From assembly GCF_030272615.1 (NCBI RefSeq), contig NC_081407.1:149171744-149235743 (forward strand): a DNA stretch of 64,000 bases, written 5' to 3'. Source of the stretch: Cryptomeria japonica (lineage: Eukaryota; Streptophyta; Pinopsida; Cupressales; Cupressaceae). The notes under the pieces are model-generated. The model was not told the DNA's origin. It saw only the letters and a list, made by a program, of their open reading frames with translations, and made no database searches. Shown piece by piece: positions 54,798 through 64,000 of this stretch; position 1 is the first letter of the stretch; every line of letters begins with the position of its first letter. The position numbers and the translations under genes are program-made.

Positions 54798-55796
54798 ATG
54801 TATAAGAGGGATGCACCGAAGCTGAATAAGTCAAGTTTCTCTACATGGCAGAAAAGGATGAAGCTACATCTATCAGGAGTTGGAGAATATGCTATATACT
54901 ATCTGGAGAATGATTTTGTTGCACCAAGCACCTATCCATTGACTATGGAAGAGATAAAGGCGAAGCAAGAACATATTCAAGCAATCATTGAAATAACATC
55001 TGCATTGACCGATTCTGAATTTAATGATCTAGAAGGCTGCAATGATGCAAAGGCAATGTGGACTAAGCTCATATTTATATATGGAGGAGATGAACATGTT
55101 CAAAGAGAAAAAGTTGATAGTTTAAGAGGACAACTTGAATCTATGAGGATGAATGAAGGTGAGAACATAACCCAGTATAGTACAAGACTAAAGGAGATTG
55201 TAAATCAAATCAAAGGAGTAGGGGGAACTATTGAAGAAAAGGATGTGACAAGTAAGTTGTTAAGAACCCTTCTACCTGCCTATGCAATTCGAGTCTCTGC
55301 AATCAATGAATTGAGGTCTGTACCTAATATGCCAGTTTCCTTGGATGCTACTATTGGTAAGCTACATGCATTTGAGTTAAGTAATTTTGATAATAGTGGG
55401 TCATCGGTAAATAAAGTTGAATTTGCATTTAGTTCTTTTCATCTGAATGAATCTAATGATTATAGTGAAAGAAAGTATAAGTACTCTGAAGGAGATCACA
55501 GTGGAGCAAGTGAAATATTTTGGAAGAACATGGAGGAGGTACACAGACCGTATGAAGAAATCAGAAAGCAAGAAGAGTTTGAAGCACTGTTGGCCAAAAG
55601 GTTACCGAGAGGCAAAGGTAAGTATAAAGGAAAACTACCTTTGAAATGTTTCAATTGTGATAAGATTGGACATATGGCTTCTAACTATCCTGACAAAGAT
55701 TTCACTAAAAAGAGAGATTCCGAGATGATAGACAAAAAGATAATCATTATAGAGGACATCGAGACTTCAGAAGAGGAGATAGAAAGACATGCTTAA
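54798..55796 (+). CDS. Copia C Gag
   Basis: 332 codons from MYKRDAPKLNKSSFSTWQKR, the copia Gag start. The UBN2-type domain is intact (residues about 60-190: ALTDSEFNDLEGCNDAKAMW, LRGQLESMRMNEGENITQYS, LLRTLLPAYAIRVSAI). A basic region and one zinc knuckle follow, CFNCDKIGHMASNYPDK, where the final Cys is Tyr, so zinc binding is probably impaired. The frame stops at 55796 because of a frameshift; pol continues in another frame (CLIADEESEDDKL). It forms the virus-like particle and packages RNA. The ATG lies 50 bp after the primer site. Confidence 0.93.
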   Translation: MYKRDAPKLNKSSFSTWQKRMKLHLSGVGEYAIYYLENDFVAPSTYPLTMEEIKAKQEHIQAIIEITSALTDSEFNDLEGCNDAKAMWTKLIFIYGGDEHVQREKVDSLRGQLESMRMNEGENITQYSTRLKEIVNQIKGVGGTIEEKDVTSKLLRTLLPAYAIRVSAINELRSVPNMPVSLDATIGKLHAFELSNFDNSGSSVNKVEFAFSSFHLNESNDYSERKYKYSEGDHSGASEIFWKNMEEVHRPYEEIRKQEEFEALLAKRLPRGKGKYKGKLPLKCFNCDKIGHMASNYPDKDFTKKRDSEMIDKKIIIIEDIETSEEEIERHA

Positions 55797-58700
55797 TTGC
55801 TGATGAGGAATCTGAAGATGATAAATTAGATGAGATTCATACAGAGGAAGTTGTTTATGTGGCTATGAAGGATGGATTAGATGAAGAAAGGTATGAATAA
55901 AAAGCCCTAATATCTCACATAAACACTAATGATTCTTGGATTATAGATAGTGGATGCTCACATCATATGACAGGAGATAAACACAAGTTTGTTATGCTAG
56001 AAGATTATGATGGAGGCTATGTTAGATTTGGTAATGATGCACCATGTCCGATGAGAGGTAAAGGATCCATAACACTTCTTGATAAAGCAAGATGCAATGA
56101 TGTTTATTGGGTTTAAGGTTTGAAATATAATTTGTTGAGTGTAGCACAGCTAAACAACACAGGTTACTGAATAGAATTTCAGAAAGGAATTGTCAAAGTT
56201 CATGCTAAGAATGGAAAGTTAGTTGCTACCAGGACACAAACAAAAGGTAATACATTTCACCTTGACTCAACTCACAATAAGTGTTTGCATGCAAAGATTG
56301 ATAATACCTGGTTATGGCATAAAAGGTTTTGTCATGTTAATTTTGATAATCTGATCAAGATAAGTAAGAAGCACAGAGTAAGCGGTCTATCGAGTCTTGA
56401 AAAATCTGAGAATGCTATGTGCCGAGGATGCCAGATGGGTAAGATGAAAAGATCTAGCTTTACAAGTAAGTCCTACACTTCTAAGGGAATTTTAGATCTT
56501 GTGCACACTAATTTTTTTGGTCCTATGAAAGTTCAAAGTTATTATGGTGATAAGTATTTTATATTATTTGTGGATGATTATTCAAGGATGATGTCAGTAA
56601 TGTTTTTAAAAGAAAAATTAGAAGCTTTTCAAATGTTTAAGTGGTACAATGCTAGAGTTGAAAATGAAACAGGAAGACAACTAAAATGTCTTAGATTAGA
56701 TAGAGGAAGAGAGTTCACATCTGATGAGTTCAACCTATTTTGCAATGATCATGGTATTAAAAGACAAGTCATTGCACCGAGAACTCCATAGCAGAATGGA
56801 ATAGCTAAAAGAAGAAATATATCTATTGTGGATTGTGCTAGAACACTGATGATTGAGAAGAAGGTTCCACAAACATTTTGGAGAGAAGCAATAAACACAA
56901 CTATTTACACCTTGAATCGAGTTCAATTGAAGAAAGGTACTTTGAAGACACCTTATGAAATCTGGTATGGCAAGAAACTTAATGTAAGTTATTTTAAGAT
57001 CTTTGGAAGTAAATGCTATGTTCATAAAGATGATAGAAATGACAAGTTTGATCAGAAAAGTGAAGAAGGAACATTTCTAGGATATTCTTCTAGAAGCAAA
57101 CCATTTAAATGTCTAATCAAATCATCTAACAAAATAGTAGAAAGTGCAAATGTGAAAATTGATGAATTTGCAGAAAGAACTGATGAAGGGAATTCCAAAG
57201 AACCAGAAGACTATGATGAATTTGTCTATGTGCAATCGAGAAGTCCTGCCGAGATAACTGTTGAAGAAAATGAAGAAGATATCTAGTTACCGAGTGATGA
57301 GGAAGATCATACAGAGCCTACTGAGCCTGTATTAGCCAAGTATGTCAGAAGACACCATGCACCAAGTTAGATTATAGGAGATAAGGATGATCCAGTGATG
57401 ACAAGGAACAAACTGAGACAGAACACATGTTTGATATCTGAATTTGAACTGAGAATTGTGAAAGAGGCATTTAATAGTGAAGATTGGATAAATGCTATGA
57501 TAGAAGAGATTCATCAAATCAAGAAGAATGACACATGGACACTAGTCCCAAGACCAAAGGACAAAAATGTAATCGGTACAAAGTGGATCTTCAGAAACAA
57601 GCTAAATGAAAAAGGTGAGATCATTCAGAACAAAGCAAGATTAGTTTGCAAAGGTTATGCCCAAGAAGAAGGAATTGATTATGGTGAGACTTTTGCACCT
57701 ATTGCTAGACTTGAAGGAGTAAGAACATTGTTGGCATATGCTGCTTTCAAGAACTTCAAGGTATATCAAATGGATGTCAAATCTACATTTTTGAATGGAA
57801 TATTAGAAGAAGAAGTTTTCATTGAACAACCTGAAGGATTTGTTGAAGACAATAATACAGATTAGGTATGTAAATTGAACAAAGCTTTATATGGTCTGAA
57901 ACAAGCACCTAGAGCATGGTATGAAAGATTGCACTCTTATTTGATTAAGATTGGTTTTATAAGAACAAGTGAGAACAACAACATGTACCTGAAGAATGAT
58001 GAAAATGGAATACTAATCTCAGCAATATTTGTTGATGATATTATATTTTATGGAAGTGACTCTTTATGCAAGAACTTTGGAAATGAAATGAGCAAAGAAT
58101 TTGAGATGTCATTAATCAGTGAGATAAAGTATTTTATAGGTTTACAGATACTGCAAATGAAAAATGAGATTTTCATTACTCAATCCAAGTACATAAAGGA
58201 AATCTTGAAGAAATTTGGAATGGAGGATTCAAAACTAGTAAGTACTCCTATGACTACCAACTGTAAATTATCAAAGAATGATGAATCTGCATTTGTTGAT
58301 GAGACACTCTACCAATCCATGATTGGAAAACTACAATATGTTGTTCACAGTAGGCCAGATATAGCACATGTAGTAGGTATTGTTGCAAGATTCTTTGCAA
58401 ATCCTAAGGAAATACACATGACATCAATCAAAAGAATTTTCAGATACTTAAAAGGCATTGAAGATTATGGCTTAGTATATTGGAAAGGAAATAATTTTGA
58501 TTTGAAAGTTTATACTGATGCTGATTGGGCAGGCAACATTGATGACAGGAAAAGCACAAGTGGAGGAGCTTTCTTTTTAGGAGAAAGACTAGTGAGTTGT
58601 CTTAGCAAGAAACAAGGATGTGTTTCTCAGTCAACAGCCGAAGTAGAATATGTTGCAGCAACACTGAATTGTACCAAGATTGCATGGATCAAACAACTAT

Positions 58701-58981
58701 TGGAAAGTATAAATGAGAAAGTTACCGAGCCAATAACTATATTTTGTGACAATACTAGTGCAATTAATATTTCAAAGAATCCTGTTATGCACTCTAAGAC
58801 AAAGCACATATCTATCAAATATCATTATCTTAGAGAAGAAGCTCAAGAGAAGAAGGTGGTGTTGGAATATGTTAACACAAAGGAGCAAATAGTTGATATC
58901 TTCACCAAGCTACTACCTAAGGACACTTTTGAATATCTCAGAAGTAAGTTAGGGGTCCTACCCCTATCTTCTACTTGCTAA
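55797..58981 (+). pseudogene. Copia C Pol: protease, integrase, reverse transcriptase, RNase H
   Basis: One frame with seven in-frame stops (starting at 55898, 56114, 56168, 56789, 57284, 57368, 57863). Domains in order: protease with SWIIDSGCSHHMTGD (D-S-G intact); integrase with WHKRFCHVNFDNL and CRGCQMGKMK (H-H-C-C), then FVDDYSRMMSVMFLKEK and LRLDRGREFTSDEFN. A TAG falls just before the Q-N-G block. Reverse transcriptase follows, with [55 protein letters not shown] and the catalytic IFVDDIIFYG. RNase H has YTDADWAGNIDDRKSTSGG, AEVEYVAATLNC and FCDNTSAINISKN. The last 368 codons (57875-58981) are uninterrupted and end GVLPLSSTC. Confidence 0.95.
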
Positions 58982-59427
58982 CTGAGTTCGGTGAAAGCAT
59001 CACTTCGATGACTCTATTGAATATCTTTTGGGGAGTTGATGCTAGATTGATACACTTTAGAATGTTTTTCTGAAAGTGTACTGGAATTAATACTGGAATA
59101 ATATAGAGAATGATACAGGGAACAGGAATTGAAGATAAATGCTCTGACTGAGACTTAGTTGATACACAACAGCAGGAAATAACTTCTTACAGAAACAAAT
59201 TATGCTTTAGTTCTTTTCTTTTTGGCATTGTTGTCAAAGGGGGAGAAGACCTACCAAGGGGGAGAAGATTGAGAATATATGGGAGAAGACTGAGAAAAGA
59301 CTACATATTGAAATAAAGACTAAAAATAGAAGAGAAGTCTAATGTATGGGGGAGAGCATTTTAGCATTTCAGAATCTCAACAATCCGAATCTTTTAAAGG
59401 TCAAATCAATTGGTTTTGCCATCAATG
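58982..59427 (+). other. Copia C 3' non-coding region
   Basis: No frame. It contains several G-runs like the polypurine tract: CAAAGGGGGAGAAG near 59235, CCAAGGGGGAGAAG near 59254, and ATGGGGGAGAGC near 59345. Confidence 0.7.
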
Positions 59428-59441
59428 CCAAAGGGGGAGAT
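59428..59441 (+). other. Copia C polypurine tract
   Basis: CCAAAGGGGGAGAT immediately before the 3' LTR. Identical to that of element N, including 12 bases upstream. Confidence 0.93.
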
Positions 59442-60708
59442 TGTTGGCAATATTACATTATAACAAACAATGAAAGATTGTTGACATTTCAATAAGGATA
59501 TTGAGAAGGTTGTTGATGATTATGGACATAACTGATTAAAGATGTTTTACTATCTTGATATTATTATTTTGTCATTGATATCAAGAAATTGATTTTCTAA
59601 TTCAGTATGATGTTGCCATATTTTGATATGAAGATTATAAAGAAGTCGGTAAAGACACAGGCAAGAATATGATGAATAAGGGAACAAGTTATTCAATGGG
59701 CAACTCTATCGAGTCAGACAATGATGAGATCTTGATGTTTTAGATTGTTTTAACATCATACATATGTTGTAAAATGTAAAGGTTAATACTATACCATGTT
59801 ATCAGGCAAAGAACCTAGTCGGTAAACCCTAAGGTTATCGCAGTCAGTTAATGAAGGCAAAATGTCTACCGAGTGAAGTTTAGTATTCACCGAGTTGTAA
59901 CCGAGCTACAACAAAATGCATTAAATGTTTACATGTGATATTTAATGAATGATGCTGATAAGCTGGACTGGATCAATGATTGGTAAGCTGTGGAAGAATT
60001 TTGTTAATGAATCTAAGGTAATGGAAAGTTAGCAAGAAGATCTACAACTCAAATTGAACTGCATTACCCTAACACAAGTTCCAAGGTGAATGTGCAAGTT
60101 CCAAGGTAGGGTAAAACATTTTCAGATCGAAAGATACAATGAACCTGGACAAGATTGAAGATTTGATGGCTATGATTGATCATGTGAAATGTGATCAAGG
60201 AGATTAAGCGGTTAGAAGATTGTTTATAAATAGGAAACTGTTGATAAACAATGCATGCGGGCAAGTGTATGCATAGGGATGCTACATAGTGATTATCAAG
60301 CACAGAAGCTTGAAGACCTATTTCAATAACAAAGTATTGATGCCTAGTAGATAGACAAGCTTAGTTCTATGTCTAGATTGTATTGAACAAATAGGACTCT
60401 GGTTTAGCATTTTAGATGTGAAGTTGCAGACAGATTGTATTACTATTATTTTGTGAAAGTGATAGGAAATCTCTTAACTGAGTGGACTTAACAGTCTTAT
60501 ATGTAAATCCTCTAACAAGGTGACATTCTGATTGAGTGTTTGAAATCCTTTGACAAGGTCACTTCTAACAAAGTGAAGATCCTAACAAATCTGAGGGAAA
60601 TCCCTTAACTGGGTCACATCTAGCAATGTGTTTGTAATCTTTAACAGGATTTGCTTTTAACCGAGCATACTTCAGAAGAGTATATTTCTTAGTGGGTCTG
60701 AAATCCCA
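59442..60708 (+). mobile_element. Copia C 3' LTR, truncated
   Basis: Starts TGTTGGCAATATTAC and follows the 5' LTR with few differences, including loss of a 12-bp segment near 59640 and only one copy of the 23-bp unit. It leaves the alignment at TGGGTCTGAAATCCCACA (60708). The last 250 bp or so, including the C-run and the CA terminus, are missing. Region D begins there. Confidence 0.92.
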
Positions 60709-63143
60709 CAAGACAAGAGTAGCATTATCCTTGTTAAAGGTCACACCTTCCATTGGATTTGTTTCCTTCCTTATTGTATCAAGGATCAATGCATCAACTA
60801 TGTCCCATTCAGGGAGAATTAACACACTAGCTTTATCTAACAGACCTCTCCCTTTCTCAGGGGTGATTTCTTTGAACTTCTCCATCATTTCTTTCTTAAC
60901 CTCTTCTTCTACTTGGGCTGCATCTTTGAGAGGCTGCTCATTTACCCTTTTCTCACATCTAATCTTGAATTGATCAATGTTCTATTTCCAAAGAAACTAT
61001 AGAAAAGCTCTTGATGTGATGAAGTTGTTGTCAGCTAGGAAATCTTCACTAGCTTGCTTAATATTAGGGTCCAATTCTTGGCCTTTTAACTCACCATCAG
61101 TTAAATCCATTTCAACATTTGGTGGCTCTTCAGGCATCCCCTCTTAGGTCTCCTCATAGGTATAGGCAATCTCACCAAGACTCCCTAACTACAATAGTTG
61201 TTCAGCCACAACTTGCTCATCTTCAATGTGGATAGGAGACCGTGATGGGGAATATTGAGGCTCATCAGATTCAATTTCTTTTCCCACTCTTTGCCTCTCA
61301 GGGGAATCTTGAATGTCTACAACATCTTCAATTTTCCTTTTTCCTTTTGAGGTGGAAGGCTCACCTGTCACTGGCATCATTACAATGTACCTTGGCCTCT
61401 TATGCATTACATAGTCACCTGGTGGGATTGCTTTAGCAAAAGCAAGCTTGGCCAAGACCATCTTAACCTTATCAGGCTTGTTTTGCATTATGGCCTCCCT
61501 CTTTTATTTTAGGGCTTTGCATGAGGTCTTCAAAATAAAGAATCAGGAACTTTATTTTCTCCTCAAATGGGGTGAAGCTAGATAAAGGGTCATAACTAGT
61601 GTCAAACTGATGAATAAAATCAAGGGCTTTCTTATATGCCACCCACTTCTCCTTCCTCAGTTCCTGCTCATCTAAGCTGAAATCATTCCTAATCAAATCC
61701 TCTAGAAACTGAAATTGATGAGTCCTACCTCTGCATATTGCTCTTTTCTTGAACATGCCATTGAAGAAGTCCCCAAGGTCTGCACATCTTGACACTATAG
61801 TTGATAGCCTATATGGCTTAAATAATTCTTCAAAAAATATCCATCCACCCTTAGTGATTACAAAGTGGTGGGCCATGGTAATAGCTGGGAAAATTGTCCC
61901 TTTACCTCTGTTAGTCAATTCAGCTTCTTGTACCCCTCCAATCTGTCTTAACACTTCTGCAATCCCTATTTTCAATGGGACCTAATAGGGTAGTAAATAG
62001 GGGGTGCCTCTAAATCCAAACACTCTAAAAATAGTAGACACAGGGTACAAATAGATGTCCCCAAGTGTGAGCAATCTTGATATCTTCTACAAACTCCTTA
62101 GGTTTGATAAACTCCAAAAGAGCCTTACGGATTCTAGGGTTTTCTCTGCACAAGAGGATTCTAATTTTAGATGCAAAGCATCTATCAAACTTTAGGTAAC
62201 TTGCATCCTCCCCATCCCATGATAAAATAGTACTCCATAATTGCACTGACATCTCCTCCTTATCCTTGACCTTAACGAGGTCCATCTCCTTTGCAAAGTA
62301 ATCAACACCCTTGAACAAGAACATATGCATTAACATAGAATACCATCCAAATGGCTTGTCAACCTTACCACTCTTGATTCCTACTAGCCCTTTATGAATG
62401 ACATCAGCGAGGTATGAAGCATAATCAAATGTAATGGCCAAGGACGGATTCAAAATTTGGGCAATCATCAGCATATTCTTTTCAGCATCTTCCCCAAGGA
62501 TCTGGCATAAATCCCAATAAATACCCTTAGCTCTCAGGGTAAATAGATTGAGGGAGAATAGTTCCATTGTGCTGGGGCCTACAACTATTAACCCCCCTAT
62601 CTTTACAAAGAACTCTCTTAATGGGCCACTCCTAAGATGATCCCTCTGTGTGTTATAAACCTGGGCTAATAATTCAAAGTCAATAGGCTCTAACAAATTG
62701 GAGGATTCACTGAGTTTAAAAACTTTTCTGAATTCATCTTCATTGATTTCAATCAGGACTGATCCCTTTATGTTGCTGATGCATCTTGCCATAGAGTCAT
62801 AATTTTGTGCAATCAAGGTTAACAGGACTATATCCATAAAAATACCCAGGACCATAAGCTTTCCCACATCTTGTTCCCATATGCCATTCACAGGAGCTGG
62901 GGAATTTCTCTGCCCAAATGTGACTTTGAAAATTCCTAAGCTTGACATTCCTATTTCAGGGTCTCTCAACCAATTACCCTTATCATACATGCCATCTCCA
63001 ATTTTCAGACGAGGGTGTTTGGGTACTAGCTCTTTGATCTTAGCCCCAACATTGGTGGACATATTTAGTTGTTCTAAAAAATCATCACATATGTTTCATT
63101 CTTAGTAGTTCACCCTCTCGGTTAATTCTCTTCTTGGTGCCAT
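60709..63143 (-). pseudogene. Region D long ORF, unknown protein, broken
   Basis: A coding region of about 800 codons from an ATG at 63143 (MAPRRELTERVNY), with stops at codons 14 and 16 and an open stretch from 63062 to 62025. A frameshift near 62025-62050 leads to a second open stretch (to 61472), another near 61480 to a third (61488-61189). That frame continues, with four stops, to the junction at 60708. Readable blocks include DYASYLADVIHKGLVGIK and FGWYSMLMHMFLF (about 62426-62335), GIAEVLRQIGGVQEAELTNR, and an acidic tail (VEEEVKKEMMEKFKEITPEK). The first pair matches the N protein. No enzyme motif, signal peptide or membrane segment is seen. Function unknown. Its end is lost at the copia C junction. 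Confidence 0.7.
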
Positions 63144-64000
63144 TTTGGACAAGCAACTACACCACTAGCAACTAGCACATACCTCTAACAAAGTAATTCA
63201 CACGACAATATTCGAGAACAAATCAAGAAAAGCACAAAAAACCCGATTATCTGCCTGAAGAAAATCGCTTTGCAATAATTTGCTCTGCAACAAACTTCGA
63301 TGGAACAATAATAGCAATTAAGTTGATGCGGACTTTAGTAGACAATTTGGTATTTAAGTTTTAAGAATTAACTCTGCATGCTTCGACTTTCTTTTTAGAA
63401 TTGATTTCACCAAATAGAATCCAAAATTGGTTCCGACAGGTCATGATTCCTTTGAGTCTTTCCTCTGTTTCCCTCTTTTGTTATTTCATAGAACATAAAA
63501 CCCGTGCGCTTTTCTTTTGCAAAGCAATGCTAGCCATTGGATCACATGAAGCTGCATTGTCTTTATCTCCGCTTAAGTTCTGGGTCCTACCTTCTTTTCG
63601 CCACTTCGCAATCCTTAACAATCGAGCACTTCTCCTTCATGAAGAAATGCCAAGCATTAGATCTAACTCAAGTCACTTGGCCTTTAACTACAACTGAGAC
63701 TATCGATATCTTTTACTAACCGCGTCTGACCTTGACGACTAGCAGTTTTCGCCATTTTGCCGAGGTTAATCTGTGGGCATCTTCAGGCCATGAAACAACA
63801 AGAATCATTGGATCAATACTAAGATGAATGCCTTTTAAGGGGGGCCCTACATCCAGGAACCACTTACCCCACCTTTTTGCTTGTTAATAAATGCCACATG
63901 GCAATCGGCCATTAGCCATGGCAACTCACTTGCATTCCACTCTAGATCTGCCACATGCCATCTTTCATTACTTCCACATAACCACCAGTTACACCTAGGT
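63144..64000 (-). other. Upstream region of D, no gene recognised
   Basis: The minus strand directly before the D start is a plausible untranslated leader, AT-rich with TTTTTTGTGCTTTTCTTG. I see no LTR terminus, primer site or coding block. Short ORFs at 63401-63719 (plus) have no motif. The element's other parts, if it is one, lie beyond the right edge. Confidence 0.45.

Larger units (their letters stand above)
53201..60708 (+). mobile_element. Copia C: Ty1/copia element with truncated 3' LTR
   Basis: A plus-strand copia element with 5' LTR (53201-54733), primer site (54736-54747), gag, pol in the copia order integrase before reverse transcriptase, polypurine tract (59428-59441) and a 3' LTR starting at 59442. 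The 3' LTR breaks off near 60708, about 250 bp short, so no target-site duplication can be checked (left flank ACTTG). Three differences in the first 100 bp of the LTRs suggest it is younger than gypsy-1. It lies in LTR B and carries several stops in pol, so it is inactive. Confidence 0.95.

Overview
This is a gene-poor, retrotransposon-dominated stretch of a land-plant nuclear chromosome. Plant-type LTR retrotransposons of both superfamilies are present (Ty3/gypsy chromovirus; Ty1/copia with initiator-Met-type primer sites), together with tRNA-derived SINEs, a fragment of a plant leucine-rich-repeat gene and a small terminal-inverted-repeat (TIR) transposon. The density of old, nested, heavily mutated elements fits a large plant genome such as a gymnosperm, but nothing here fixes the species. 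I see no intact host gene, rRNA, tRNA gene or CRISPR array.

Layout. 1-1421: the gag start, primer site and 5' LTR (A) of a minus-strand copia element running off the left edge. 1422-5903: remains of a minus-strand element L (primer-site-like sequence, LTR, long leader) whose leader carries two arrays of a GCGCTA-type motif at exact 21-bp spacing. 5904-8812: decayed DNA with 46-bp and 45-bp tandem repeats and an LTR fragment. 8813-17700: AT-rich DNA with SINEs, an LRR pseudogene and LTR-like repeats. 17738-21048: degenerate Tat-like gypsy protease, Pro-rich region, polypurine tract (PPT) and 3' LTR. 21540-23770: more SINEs and a 1.05-kb TIR element containing fold-back TTCG motifs. 27445-28630: an inverted solo LTR of the Tat-like family.

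28947-43460 is a minus-strand chromovirus (gypsy-1; target-site duplication GCTTC) whose gag is split by a pol-less LTR element, N (34267-40925). 44044-52119 is a second chromovirus of the same family (gypsy-2; target-site duplication CAAAT), inserted in a copia-type LTR (B) that begins at 43941 and resumes at 52125-53200. B is interrupted again at 53201 by a plus-strand copia element C (53201-60708), whose 3' LTR is cut off. From 60709 to the right edge lies a minus-strand pseudo-ORF, D.

The most interesting system is the pair N and D. Both carry one very long, now broken reading frame with no reverse transcriptase or integrase, and the two proteins share a recognisable block. N has a sirevirus-like gag remnant (coiled coil plus zinc knuckles), and its polypurine tract context is identical to that of copia C. 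This suggests a family of non-autonomous elements mobilised by copia enzymes while carrying a conserved accessory protein of unknown function. The other strong signals are the 21-bp phased arrays, the TIR element, the SINE family, and an in-frame TGA at the same pol position in both chromovirus copies.
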